This document shows positions 46,521 through 58,800 of a stretch of 64,000 bases of DNA, one piece after another (within the stretch, counting starts at the first letter, position 1; each line of letters begins with the position of its first letter). This DNA is from Celoporthe dispersa (taxonomy: Eukaryota; Ascomycota; Sordariomycetes; Diaporthales; Cryphonectriaceae). The notes beneath the pieces were generated by a model. That model saw only the letters and a program-made list of their open reading frames with translations. It searched no databases and was not told the DNA's origin. The stretch is from positions 2,418,001 to 2,482,000 of the forward strand of contig WAID01000001.1 in NCBI GenBank assembly GCA_016584495.1. Reading direction: 5' to 3'. The position numbers were made by a program, and so were the translations under genes.

Positions 46521-47607
46521 CTTTGGGAGGAGGATGGAGGGAACGAGGACGGTGGCAGAGAACAGCTAGCACGCAAGAGGCTTTCGAAGAGTTGTGTTTG
46601 GGCGTTGGAAGTTTTTCTTTCCCACTCGCTCGAACAGAGTCCAGAAAGGCAAAGGAGAAATGGTTTACGGAGGTCGGGTAGTGTTGCGGAGGTAGTCGTC
46701 AGTCGCCTCCAACGACCCGCCAATTCATTATCTTTTGAGAAGCCCCGCTCCAGAGCAGTCAGCAGCAGCAGAACGCCTTTCGTCCTATTCGCGAATCCAT
46801 GTTTTTGGGTCACCAGGCGGAACCAGGCCGAGGAAGGAGGGGTTCCATCCTCTCTGTGCTCGACGAATGCGGGGCGAAGCGCGGGCTCGGTGGTGCGCCT
46901 CGGAGCCTACTTTTAAAGCAAGGTCTAAAAAAAAAAAGGGGGGGGGAGATCCTCCTAGCAGTTGTTGTCGGCGAGTTTCGACCGTGTATTACTTATATAG
47001 ACTTACTCTGTACCATGTCTTTACAGCCGTGCAGCTCGGGCTTCTCTGGTTGTCCTCTTTTTTTTCTTCGTTGAGAAGCCAGAACATTTTTGCCGGCCTT
47101 TGCCCCGTGTGAACAAGTCCACAGTGGAAAAGTTCATTGGGATAGCCTCCGTGGGAATAAAGCTTTAGGTGGCAGGCTAGTTGTCCTACGACCGAGGTTT
47201 ACCCATCTGCTGTATTAAATCCCGTGGTTTACCCGTGGCTGGCTTCAGATATGGATAATACTTATGGGTCAGTTCCAAAATCCAGTGATAAGCAGGGAAG
47301 TCGCTCCTACGTAAGTATATAATTAGGTAATTGTTGGCAGTTCTACTCGCCAGTGGCCGGTGCTTTAAACAATAAGGAGCTACAGTAATACTTTGATTCG
47401 GCCTAGAAGGATTTGGAGCAGCGCTCCTTGCTGTACTAGTCTTGTCGTGAGTGCTGATGTTCAGTGTACGTTGATGCTAAGCGTACGACGACTGGAGATT
47501 CGGCTGCGTGTAGGTAGCCACCACTGGCTTAGGAGCTTGTATGTACCCGAGTATGGTCCAAGTCGCATTGGCATGTATTCGGTCAGCACATGCAAGTCTC
47601 GGAGCTC
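46521..47607. other. Intergenic, no gene seen
   Basis: The region holds the MetE-like promoter and the beta-galactosidase terminator. A poly-A/poly-G run at about 46926-46948 is low-complexity. No coding frame was supported. Confidence 0.4.
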
Positions 47608-50600
47608 TCAGAGCCCAACGCTCTCCAGGACGAATCCAAACTTCATCTCCTCCACGTTGACCAACAAGTCCTCCCTGACACCAGGGCCGCAAGCCGCAGT
47701 GCCCACACCAGCCACCTTGTAATCCAGCCTAAGCAGCGTGGCGTCCTCCTCGACCAGGTCAGGCGGGTGTCTGGCCGCATGCACCGTCTCGATGGAGTGG
47801 TTGCTCGCAACCCAGTTGAACAGGTTCCCGTTGTCATTGGTGGAGGTAGCCTTGACGCCCGCCCCGTGCGCGTCAGCGAGTTGTACCCAGCGTGTCTCCA
47901 TGCGGTTGGCGTTCTCCTGCGGCACTTCGTAGGGGACCTGCAGGTCCTTGACGGCAGGTGTCGTCCAGATACCCATGCGCTGGGCGGACTTCTTGTCTGG
48001 GTAGCTTTCCCCCGGGCCGAGGCCGTACCAGGAGACATTGTCCAGGTGCTTGCTCAGGCGGAGGTTGAAGCCTGCCCGCGGGACATGCTTGGGAATGGCA
48101 CCGCTGGGCTTGAGGCTCTTGACATCAATCTTCAGCGCGCCGGTGTTGGTAACGGTATACTCGATCTCGGCGTCGAAGCCCCATGCTAGGACCGGCGGTG
48201 TGATGAATGTGTGTGCTTTGAGGACTGCCTTGCTGGGATCTGAGGTGTCAATCTCAAAGGACCGCAGCTGAGACTCCAATATGTCGACACCGAAGCGCTG
48301 CCAGTATGGCAGGGAGCCAGGGACGTCATTGTCTGTCGCAGGCCGCCAGAATGAGGGAATGATGGCGACACCTGTCGACGGGTCGGCTTCGAGGATCGAC
48401 ACACCATTAACCGCCCAGGCGGTAGGTGCACCGCGTGCGCGGTCAAATTCGAAAGTGTAGTGCGGTCCAGCGACCGTAACTTTGGGCCCAGCAGTGGTCA
48501 CACCGACAGAGGAGGACAACCTGTCCAGCGATAACGGTGATTGGGTTTGTGCGGCCTCAGAGAGCTGCCACTGCGTCCACGCGACCTCGTGTCCCGCGCT
48601 GAGCCCGGGGGTCTCGTCGCGGTTGGTCAAGGACACCGTCACAAACACGTCCTTGTCGCTCTTGAACTTTGAGAGAGCGCTTTTCAGATCAATCTCACCC
48701 TTCTCGCCCGCTTTGACTTCTGGGATGTCAAGCCTGCCAGAGGCAAGGAGCCTGCTCCTGCAGGTGTTGGTCAGCATGACAGAATCAGTGAGGACCCGAA
48801 CTGATGCACTTACTCCTGGCCCAGTTCCTCCACCTTGTACGAGGCGACCAGGTGGGAAAGGTCGATGAAGTCGTAGTAGTTCTCGAGGCTGAGCTTGTCG
48901 CCTTGCGCAGAGAAGCCCACCGGTTGTATTACCTTCTTGAACTCGGTCAAGCCTGGCGTGGGCTCATGTGTACTGAAGCACAAGCCGTCCATGACAAACG
49001 TGCCATCGTTGGGGAAATCGCCAAAATCGCCACCATAGCCATAGTAGCCACCTTTGCCGGTCCCGTCACCCTCTTCTTTCCATAGGCCATGGTTGGCCCA
49101 CTCCCAGATGAAACCGCCCTGTAGGCGCGGATGGGTCCTGAAAAGCTCCTCATAGTCCTCGAGCCACCCTGGTCCGTTGCCCATGGCATGCCCATACTCA
49201 CAGAGCACCACCGGCTTCTCGTACTTGCCGTCTTTGACGCCTTCGGTCTGTGACAGCTTCAGCAGCCGCTCGATCGGAGGATACATGTAGCTGTACATGT
49301 CCGCCGTCTCGGCGTGCACGTCGCCCTCGTAGTGTATCAACCTCCCAGGGTCGACCTTCTTGCCGTATTCGTACATGGCCTTGTGGTTTTGACCGTAGAA
49401 AGCCTCGTTACCCAGACTCCACACAATGACGGAAGCGTGGTTCTTGTCGCGCTGGATCATGTCTCTCATGCGGTCGACGTAGGCTTCCTTCCAGGTCGGG
49501 TTGTCAGTGACAAATTTGGCGGCCTGGGGAAACGTGAATTTCTTCCGCTCCTCGTAGTCCATGTGCTCCGGGATATCCTGGGGTCTTGCGACTGCATCAT
49601 AAAAGCCGTGGCATTCGAGGTCTGCCTCGTCCATCACCCAGAGACCCAGCTCATCGGCCATGTCTAGTATCTTGGGGTGGGAGGGGTAGTGAGAGCAGCG
49701 CAGGGCGTTCACGTTGTGGGTCTTCATAAGGAGGAGGTCCTTCTTGATGAAGTCGAGAGGCACCGCACGGCCGAAATGAGGGTGGTGCTCGTGCCTGTTA
49801 ACGCCACGCAGGCGAATACGGGCGCCGTTGACGGTCATGAGACCATTGATCAGCTCGACCTTGCGGAATCCTATCCTCTGCGTAACAGTGTAGGGCTCGG
49901 ACGAGGACGCCTTCAGGGTCAACTTTACGGAGTAGAGGTAGGGAGACTCGGCAGTCCACTTCTCCGGCTTGGTCACAGGCAGAGATATGTCAAGCTTGGA
50001 AGAGCCAGATCCGACGTCAATCGTCTTGGCCCCGATGACAGAGCCGCCGTTCTTGTCCAGCTCCGAGAGTGTGAGCTCGAGTTTTCCCGCCTTGTGGCTC
50101 AGGACATCGATCGTAGCCTCAAGAGTGGCATTCTCGTACTTGTCGTCGAGGTCAGTTCGAATGAACCAGTCCTCGATCCGCGCATCGGTAGGGAAGGCAA
50201 GGAGGTAGACGTCTCTGAAGATGCCTAGGAGAGAGCACGTTAGTCAGGCCTCCTGGCAGGATCCCGAGCAGGCGATATACCTGAGAGCCACCACTGGTCC
50301 TGGTCCTCAATGTAGCTGCCATCCGACCACTGGTAGACGCGGACCAGAAGCTCGTTGGGGCCATCCCTCTCCACATATTCGGAAACGTCGAACTCGTGAG
50401 GGTTTCTCGCCCCCTGTGCGTAGCCGACCAACACCCCATTGACCCAGACGTGGTAGGCACTATCCACACCGTCGAAGCGCAGCCTCAGCTGTGCCGAGGG
50501 ACCCCACGTGCTCGGGACGAAGAAGGTCCTCTTATAGGTGCCAGTCGGGTTCTCGGTCGGGATATGCGGCGGGCAGACAGGAATTGGGTACTGGACGTTC

Positions 50601-50863
50601 GTGTACCAAGGCTTCCCGTAGCCCTGCAGCTGCCAGTGACCGGGCACTTTCAGCTTCGCCCAGGCTGTGTCTTTGACTGCCTCCGGCTCTGGTGCCTCAA
50701 GCGGCGTGGAGGCGTAGTGGAAGTCCCAGCTGCCATTGAGCAAGAGCGAGGTGTCCGGGATGAAATAGGACCGCGCAGGAAGACAGTTCCTCCTGAAGAC
50801 GGCCTCGTTGCAGTAGTCTGGCTTCTGCGTGTCCTCCTGGAGAGGAATGCTGGTGGGAGCCAT
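47608..50863 (-). CDS. GH2 beta-galactosidase (LacZ-type), intracellular, 1047 aa
   Basis: Exons 50863-50281, 50224-48814 and 48757-47608 join in phase. The protein has the five-domain LacZ architecture: a jelly-roll sugar-binding domain (SWDFHYASTPLEAPEP, VPGHWQLQGYGKPWYTN), an Ig-like domain, then the TIM barrel with RLRGVNRHEHHPHFGRAV, NALRCSHYPSHP, the acid/base Glu468 in SLGNEA and the nucleophile Glu537 in LCEYGHAMGN. The C-terminal small-chain region includes FWRPATDND and SWYGLGPGESYPDKK. No signal peptide is present, so it acts in the cytosol on lactose or other beta-galactosides. An in-frame ATG six codons upstream (50881) is an alternative start. It is divergent from a sugar permease at 52531, the arrangement of LAC4-LAC12 in Kluyveromyces and of the bgaD and permease pair in Aspergillus nidulans. 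Confidence 0.93.
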
Positions 50864-50881
50864 TTTGAGGTACTGACCCAT

Positions 50882-52530
50882 CTGGATAGGACCAGAGCAA
50901 AGAGATACGGGACAGGGAGGAGAGGAGGGGAGAGGAGAGGAGAGGAGAGGAGAGAAGAGGAGAATGTCAACAGGAGGAGGGAAGCCTGTTGTATTTAGGC
51001 CAGGGTGGTCGTCGCCCTCCCGCGGTGATCTGCCTTGCGCCTTGGAATGCTGCAATGCCGGTACCTTGCTGGACTGTTACTCTGCGGCCCACAACGAATG
51101 ACACCCGTGGGGATGCGTCCTCATCTCATGAAAAACAAGCGAGTCGTAACGCATGCAGATGTTTGTGGAATTGCGGACTCCGAGCGTTGAATTCCACGAG
51201 AAATGTTCCTGAGCAGTTGTTGGAGTAAAAAAAAATACTACGTACTGTACACTGTTGCTTGTGTTTAGGTAGGCAGGTGGGGAGAAGGGTAGAGGGGGAG
51301 GGGAGGGCATATTCCCAATTACCCCGCACCTCCGTGTGCTCCATATCGGAATCCCCCCCACCAGGTCCGAAGCAGGTATTGTTGTTGATACTACCAAGCT
51401 GGTGATAAGCAAAAATATTTACACAGAGCAGCAAAACTTCCCAACATCGAAATACTCCATGGCGGCTTCCTATTGTTATTTCCTCTAATCAGTAGGATCG
51501 AAAGAGCCGCCCTTACGACCTCTCGTCCCTAGTGCCAATACCTTGCTAGGTCCTCCTCCTATCGAAGTCTGAACTTCTCGTATACGAGGACCACCGATCA
51601 AAGTCTGTACCTCGGACGTTCCTTTGGTTTGAATGGCCGTATGGTTCTATAGACGGGGAAGGCGGAGCCGAAGATTGGGGTACAGGTGGGTTCTCAGGCT
51701 ACCTGATGTGATCCCTGCTCGCTACCCTGTAGTCGCCTGTATGTCAGCCAATTCCCAGCCGTAATGGCCTGGGGTAAAAGCGGGGTTACCACCAGCCCAG
51801 CAGGAAGGAACTGGAGGACCCCAGGGTCAAACTCAACAAGACTTAGTCCGTCCTCCTGGGGTTGCTATATGCGCACCTTACAAAACACAGTATTCCGACC
51901 TCACTACCAACTACTATGGCATAGTATACACTACATAGTATAATTATTACTATTGTGGTTCCTGGACGACCGGAGACCTCGGAGCCGGCCAGAGCAAGCA
52001 GATCCAGGTCAAGTTGCGCGCCACGACCACTCCGTATTGTGACGCCTAGCAGTCAGACCACTTTCAGTGTCGCCCCTTTGGCTCTCCAGTCAGCAGAGGG
52101 AGAAAAGAATAAATTAAATAAATAGAAAAATAAAAAGAACAGCCAATAATCGCAATGCGGGGAAGATGTATGCCATGTCCCAAACCGGAAGGGGCCCAGC
52201 GGCCTGGCGTGCAGATTACCCCGGCGCATTAATTCTTCCAATGGCCGTGGGTACCAGAGCAGACCGCCCAAAAACCCTACGAGAGGGTCGCGTGAGAGGC
52301 GACGCGGGTGATAATCCTTGACCAGCTAGACCTGGCTGGGCTCGCCTCGACGTTGCTCTGCATGTGCCTCTTGCAGGCTGCTGCTGCTGCTGTGCCTCGC
52401 CTGCATGTGCGCATATAAAGGGTCTCTGTGCCGCCCCTCCCCTCTCTCTCTGTATGTCTTGTGTCTCTGCGAGATTCTTACATCAATATCAGGGCAGGAG
52501 CCAGGCTATATCAAGCTTTCCACAGACACG
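50882..52530. promoter_or_regulatory. Shared divergent promoter of beta-galactosidase and permease
   Basis: These 1.65 kb separate the two start codons. There is a GGGAGAGGAGA tandem stretch (50915-50960), C-rich CCCCTCC and CCCCAC stretches that could serve as carbon-catabolite (CreA, SYGGRG) sites, and CT-rich sequence directly before the permease start. These are motif-level observations and none has been tested. No coding frame was supported. Confidence 0.5.
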
Positions 52531-54223
52531 ATGGCTACCGTAGACGAGAAGTCGCCCGGTATCGACCATCAGGATGACCACACCGTCGAGACCGCCGTCC
52601 AGATTGCTCATGAGGCCACTGGGGAGAAGGTCTCGGCATGGACCTGGTCCATGGCCCGCCTCTATCTCGTCCTGTCTGTTGCGTACCTCTGCGGGTAAGG
52701 TCCTTCTCCATCCCAGCCCCATATCGAGAGCTCCGACTAGATAGTGTACCACCTGAGCTTCCTCCAGACTAATCAGACCATCTCTCCTTCCAGAGCTCTG
52801 AACGGCTATGATGGCTCCCTCATGGGCTCACTCAACGGCATGACTGCATACCAGAACTATTTCCACATGACCACCGAGGGGTCCAGCATCGGAATCGTCT
52901 TCATGATGTACAACATCGGCTCCGTCGCTGCCGTCTTCCTCACCGGCCCTACAAACGACCACCTCGGCCGGCGCTGGGGCATGTTCATCGGGTCACTGCT
53001 CGTCATCATCGGAACATGCATCCAGGCCCCGACCAAGACGAGCGCGCAGTTCCTCGGCGGCCGTTTCGTCCTGGGCTTCGGCGTAAGCTTCTGCTGCGTC
53101 TCGGCACCGACATATGTCAGCGAGATGGCCCATCCTGCATACCGTGGGACTCACACAGGGCTCTATAACTGTACGTGGTACGTCGGTTCTATAATAGCCT
53201 CCTGGTGTCCTACGGCTGCGCCTATATCAACAATGACAACCTGGCCTGGCGCATCCCTATCTGGTGCCAGATGATCACCTCGGGTATCGTGTGCCTGTTC
53301 GTCTTCTTCCTGCCCGAGTCGCCGCGCTGGCTCATGGCCCAGGACAGGCACGAGGAGGCAGCCAAGATCCTGGCCAAGTACCACGGCGAGGGCGACATGG
53401 ACAGCCCCTTTGTGCAGCTGCAGATGAAGGAGATGGTCCAGCAGATCTCCAGCCAGGCTTCGGACAAGCGGTGGTGGGACTACCGTGAGCTCTGGAACAC
53501 CCACTCGGCCCGGCGCCGCCTCATCTGTGTCATTGGCATGGCCTGTTTCGGCCAGCTGAGCGGCAACTCCCTGTCGTCCTACTACATGGCGACGATGCTA
53601 AACAACGCTGGCATCACGGCCGAGCACACCGTCCTCGCCATCAACGGCATCAACCCTGCGCTCTGCCTCATCGGCGCCTGTCTGGGCGCGCGCATGACAG
53701 ATGTCATCGGCCGCCGGCCCCTCCTGCTGTACAGCATCCTCTTCTCGTCGGTGTGCTTTGCCATCATCACGGGCACGTCCAAGCTCTCCCTAGCCGACCC
53801 GTCCAACCACGCCGCAGGCAACGCCACCGTCGCCTTCATCTTCATCTTCGGCATCGTCTTCTCGTTCGGCTGGACCCCGCTGCAGAGCATGTACATCGCC
53901 GAGACGCTCCCGACCGCCACCCGCGCAAAGGGCACTGCCCTAGGTAATTTTGCCTCCGCCGTGTCCAGCGTCATCCTAGCATACTCGTCGGGTCCGGCCT
54001 TTGAGCACATCTCGTATTATTTCTATATTGTGTTCATCTTCTGGGACATATTTGAGGCCGTGGTCATGTATTTCTATTTCCTGAGACGAAAGATCGGACG
54101 CTCGAGGAGCTGGAGGAGGTCTTTTCTGCGCCGAACCCGGTCAAGAAGTCGCTCGAGAAGAGGAGCGCGCAGACGGTTCTCAACACGATGAATGTGCAGG
54201 CCGACGAGAAGGAGGTGGTTTGA
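52531..54223 (+). pseudogene. MFS sugar (lactose-type) permease, two apparent 1-nt frameshifts
   Basis: Exon 52531-52694 joins the exon starting at 52794 in phase. This is a twelve-helix sugar porter: YLCGALNGYDGSLMGS (helix 1), DHLGRRWG, GGRFVLGFGVSF, PESPRWL, DVIGRRPLLL, IAETLPTATRAKGTA, and a C-terminus that in the family reads ETKDRTLEELEEVF. Coding shifts once near 53203 (between SIIASW and VSYG, at a GG pair) and again near 54075 (before ETKDRT, at a CC pair), each by one base. Read as written, the protein would stop near 53274. Both flanks match the family closely, so recent inactivation or assembly indels are equally possible. GYDGSLMG and the head-to-head beta-galactosidase suggest a lactose or galactoside permease of the plasma membrane. 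Confidence 0.82.
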
Positions 54224-55169
54224 TGATCCTGATCTGTCTGAAAATAATCTGTACTTCAGATTACATACTACACCGGGAAGCTGTAGGCCAGGACAACCAG
54301 TAATCGCAGTAGCACCTGTTGCTCCATCTCTACCGGTCATTGGTCAATCAATAATTATTAGCTTGGAAACAACGGTTGACCAACTTTGAGCCGATGAAAT
54401 GTTTCAGCACGAAAACTGGTTTATACTAGCAATTCAATTTATCTAAATCTTTGCTATCAGCTGATCATGTTTAATTCAGCTTGTTCAAAGTCGTAGATTG
54501 TTAAACTTTCGATTGACTTTTTCGTGATATTCCTTAAGTATACACTGTATTGCTAACATGCGAGATCAAGAAAAAGCGAAAGCATCTAGCTAATCAATTA
54601 TTTATAAATTGGTCAACTGTTGTTAGCTGGTTAGCTATTGCTTTTTCCACCACCCCTTAAACAATCAATAATATTTAGGTAAAACGGAGCAATGGGTATT
54701 ATACAGCAGTTGACCGTCCCTACAGGTTCTCGGTATAGTAGACAGTCCAAGAACATAATAAGCGCTTTTACAAACAGCAGATGCATAACTGTACGTTCTG
54801 ATTATAGAGAATCTGCTTTCGATGACAACAATGACGACGATGGCGATAATGACAAGCCGTTTGTGCCCCAGCTCCGGTCAACTAGAGAATATGAAGAAAC
54901 TTTAAGAGTCAAGCTGGACATAAAAGCTTTCATGAAGCTGCTATAACAGGGAAATATTTGCTTTCACATTGCTTGCGCTAAGGTTTTTTTTTTATTTCAC
55001 CCAAAAAAAGTATAAAGGCAGGAGCTGAGCTGAGGCAGAGCATCAACTCCTACTTAATTATCTGCTAAACTTTTTTAAATCTGTCTTAATCAATGCTTCG
55101 AGCTCAATTATTGTATTCTTCTGATTGTAACTGAAAGCTCTAACCAATAGTATGCCTTTCTAAGATTAC
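54224..55169. other. AT-leaning intergenic with inverted repeats
   Basis: A 16-bp inverted repeat with one mismatch lies at 54368-54383 and 54609-54624, enclosing about 225 bases. A short plus-strand frame (54692-54946, 84 residues, acidic DDNNDDDGDND stretch) has an ATG but no recognisable domain. It may belong to the decayed gene that follows. Confidence 0.35.
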
Positions 55170-55885
55170 TATGGAAAACGCTAGGGGGCAGCCACTGGTA
55201 GAAAGGTTTACAGATTGGGCTTTACAAAAAAACATTTCAAGTATCTCAGTAAGTATTAATATATAGCTCCAGCTCCGATTCAGTTCCTAATATTTTCAGA
55301 ACTGCATTTCACAATTGGCTGGCCAGATATCCAAACGAATCCTTGCGAAGGTTTGAGCTGTTCTCTATCCACTGTCACAGCCCCAACTTGGATTGTGACG
55401 CAGTGCCATGGGACCGCAGAGAGCTGTGTGATCATATCCATTCAAATGTGGATGTGGACAATCGAGTTTCATTCTTGATTGCACTTGGAGAGGATGTCTA
55501 CATAACTCTACTCTCAGCATATCAGGATCCTGCTCTCAATTTTTCACCATGGAGCACACATCAGAGCCCGGGTCGGAACCCCAGTTGGAACCCAGGTTAG
55601 AACCTGAAGCCACCTCTTCTGAAGGAAGTTCGTGGTGGTGGCGATCTGGTTGCCTCGATTCAGCTTGCTCTTGCGAAGGCCAATTTGCGCAAAGACCCTG
55701 CCCGTTATTCTCGAGTTCGCGAAGTAGAGAAGGACAGGCAGAGGCAGAAAAGATGCGAACCTGAAGGCTGAGCATGAGAAACAGCTGCAGATGGATCCAA
55801 ATGGGCTTCTTGGACCGTCTCAGTATCGACAAATTCGTGATGCAGCTAAATGCTGACGCCGCTTCCGCCATAGCAGAAGCGAAGT
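55170..55885 (+). pseudogene. Decayed gene of unknown function, truncated at copy B
   Basis: An ATG at about 55170 (MENARGQPLVERFTDWALQ) is followed by an intron-like GTAAGT...TTTTCAG and then by frames that read as protein with shifts: FHNWLARYPNESLRRFELFSIHCHS, DRRELCDHIHSNVDVDNRVSFLIALGEDVYITLL, and later LVASIQLALAKANLRKDPARYSRVREVEKDRQRQK and MDPNGLLGPSQYRQIRDAAKC. At least two frame changes separate them. Coding resemblance ends at the LTR of copy B (55886), so the gene appears to have been cut by that insertion. I do not recognise the family. Confidence 0.35.
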
Positions 55886-58800
55886 TGTAATAAGCACTGC
55901 AGTAATCCGAAGATTCCTAAATACCGATTGGGTTTATACTAGCAAGAGAGAGATCGAAAGTATTAAATCCTTGAATACAGAACCATATAAATCCTTAATA
56001 AGCAATGCGAGTATTCACTGCCTTTGAGGCTATTCAATATATAAGACTGAATACTTAGATTAATAACTGAAGAGCTATATACTGAATCTCTCTATCAGTA
56101 TTAAGTATATCCTTATATATCTAGCTTTTTAGTTTGATAAATATAATAAATATCTATCCTATCTATTATTAATAGATATAATAGATATCTATCTTATTTA
56201 TTAATAATTCTAATTTTAAATTATATAATTCTTCTTTTTCTACTGCTTTTATATTTGAATTTTGCTAATTTTCTATATTTTATTATTAGACTATTTTATT
56301 TATAATCTATATATTAGATAAATTATAATATTATTTCTCTCTTATCAATTATTATTCTTAATAATCTTTTATAAATAATTCTTATTCTTCTAGCATATTA
56401 TTATACTTTTTTAATCGAGATATTATATAGAATTATTATTTTTTATATATCAAAATCTTATTCTTCTTGCCAAGCTTCTATTTTTACTATTATTATATTT
56501 CGTAGTTTTCTTTTTCTTATATTTTATTCTTATTGCAAGAATTATAAGCTAAATATTGAATATTGTATTAATGCTTTCTCTTTTTATTATTATATTTACA
56601 TTTATTTAAATTTATTTAATTATAATTATTATAAGCTCTTTTCTAAGCAATTTAATTAGATTATTACTAAATATTGCTATCTAAAGAAAGAATTAGAAAT
56701 AATTGAGAAAAAGATTGCTATTTTAAATATAAAAATCTTTCGCTTGCAGAAATAGAAGAAATTATAGTATAAGAAAATAATACAAGCAATTTATTGCAAT
56801 ATTGATAATTTGAAAGAATTAAAGCATATAAAGCGGAAGAAAGCTAAAGCTAAATATATAATTGTTAAGAATACTAACTAGAGTATTGAGATTTTGATAT
56901 TCAAAAGTTTTTTACTTAAGAAATATTCTAATCTATTTTTGCAGGAAATTAAAAAGATTAACTAATCTATTATAAATTTTGGATTATTTAATATTACAAA
57001 TTCTAGAAATATAAATGCTAGTTTTTCTATAAGCTTATAATTTTAGATAATTCTGCTATTTCTAGTTTTTATTTCGAATTAAAGCGATTTTCTTAATCTA
57101 TAAGAATATTATTTTGCTAATATTCTTAAATTAAATCTTGCTAATATTAGCTAGTTTTTCCTATAAGCTTTCGCTATTATTATAGCTTTTCTATTTAATA
57201 AGATATTAATATTCTCTTTCTCTTTTATATATATCTTAGATTTCTTTTATTTTCTATTATTATTCTTTATTTAGAATAATATTATTATTATATAAGAGTT
57301 TTATACTAGATAGTATTAATTCGAAGAGTAATATATAAAAGATTGAATATAATCTTTAATATAATATTGCGAATTTATAATTAATTAGCGAAATCTTATA
57401 TAGGATTTTGAAGAATTCTAGTTTTTTATAATCCAATTTATTATTAGATCTTGTAATTTTGATATTTTTGCAAATTAGATAGATTTTATCTCTCTCTTAT
57501 AGAATTAGTTTCTTAATCTTTTTGAAGTTTGTATATTGAATTATATATTCTTAGATAAATGCAAATTCTGATTATAATCTTTTCCTAATTTTTCTAAATC
57601 TATATACTTTCTTTTCTATAGCTTCTATATTTGCTTTTAGCAATATTTTATAATAAGCTATTAGATTATATTTATAAAATATATAGAATAGTAAAACTTT
57701 TATAATGCTAATATTTGCATTATTATATGCGAATTATGCTAATAATAGCAATTTAATCTAATTATTCTGCTTTTAATTAATATAATATTTAAAATATTAT
57801 TTTATAATTTAATTAATTTGCTTTATCTATTTATCTATTTGCAAATAAAATGCAATTAATATTTTATATATAGCTTTAAGCTATTTTATAAATAATATCC
57901 AGAAATATAATGCGAATTTCCTATCTCTATCTAAAATAAATTCTTATAATATTCTATAATTAGCTATTATTATTTTAAGAAATATATATATAAGTTCTTT
58001 TGCTATATTGCTTTCTTTATAAAATAGAAAGTAAATATATTTGCTTAATCTGCAAACTATTACTAAAATACTATTAAATTATATTCTAATTAAAGATTCT
58101 TATAAAAGAAATAGCTTAATAATAAAATCTAAGCTAATTGATTGCCAAATAGTTATAAATACTAATAAAAATTGCAATAGTTTATAAAGCTTGTATTATT
58201 TTGTCTTATTTTTTTTGCAGCTATTATATATTCTAAGAATATCTTTTATTTTTTTTCTGAATTCTAGAGAGTTCTAATATCTCTGGATTCTCTTATAGAT
58301 TGCTCTAATTCTCTAATATCTATATATAGATGCATTATATATATCTCTAATATATTCGTTTTATTCCGCTAGAATTATATTTTCTAAATTCTTCCTTTAA
58401 TATGCAATCCTGAATATTGCATTAATTTCCTATATTTATACAAGATTGCTATCTTTATCTATACTAAAAAGTATTTATTCTTCAATATCTATATTTAGTT
58501 GAAGATCTGATTATTTATTAAGAGTATCTATTCTAATATTTTCTTTTTCTAGAATATAAATTATTTTAATATCAAACTAAAAGAAAAATTCTGCTTATTA
58601 AACTTATTGCTTATTTAAAACTTTAATTATTATAAATATTATAAGATTCTTATAATTTATAAATATCTTAATTAGCAATTTTGCTCTAATTAAATAGTAT
58701 TGCTATTTCTAAAATATATATACTATTACTATAAATTTCTTATTTAGAATCTTATATTGTAATTCAAATCTATTAAACTTTTTCGAAAAATTCGCTATAA

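Noticed and set aside
45925..46569. 214-residue plus-strand open frame
   Set aside because: It is a shadow of the MetE-like gene, which has conserved zinc-ligand motifs on the minus strand.
51971..51987. CGG-N11-CCG, a Gal4/LAC9-type binding site, in the beta-galactosidase and permease promoter
   Set aside because: A six-base-specified motif is expected about 0.4 times in 1.65 kb by chance, and filamentous ascomycetes do not generally use Gal4 for lactose genes. Worth remembering only if found repeatedly in orthologous promoters.
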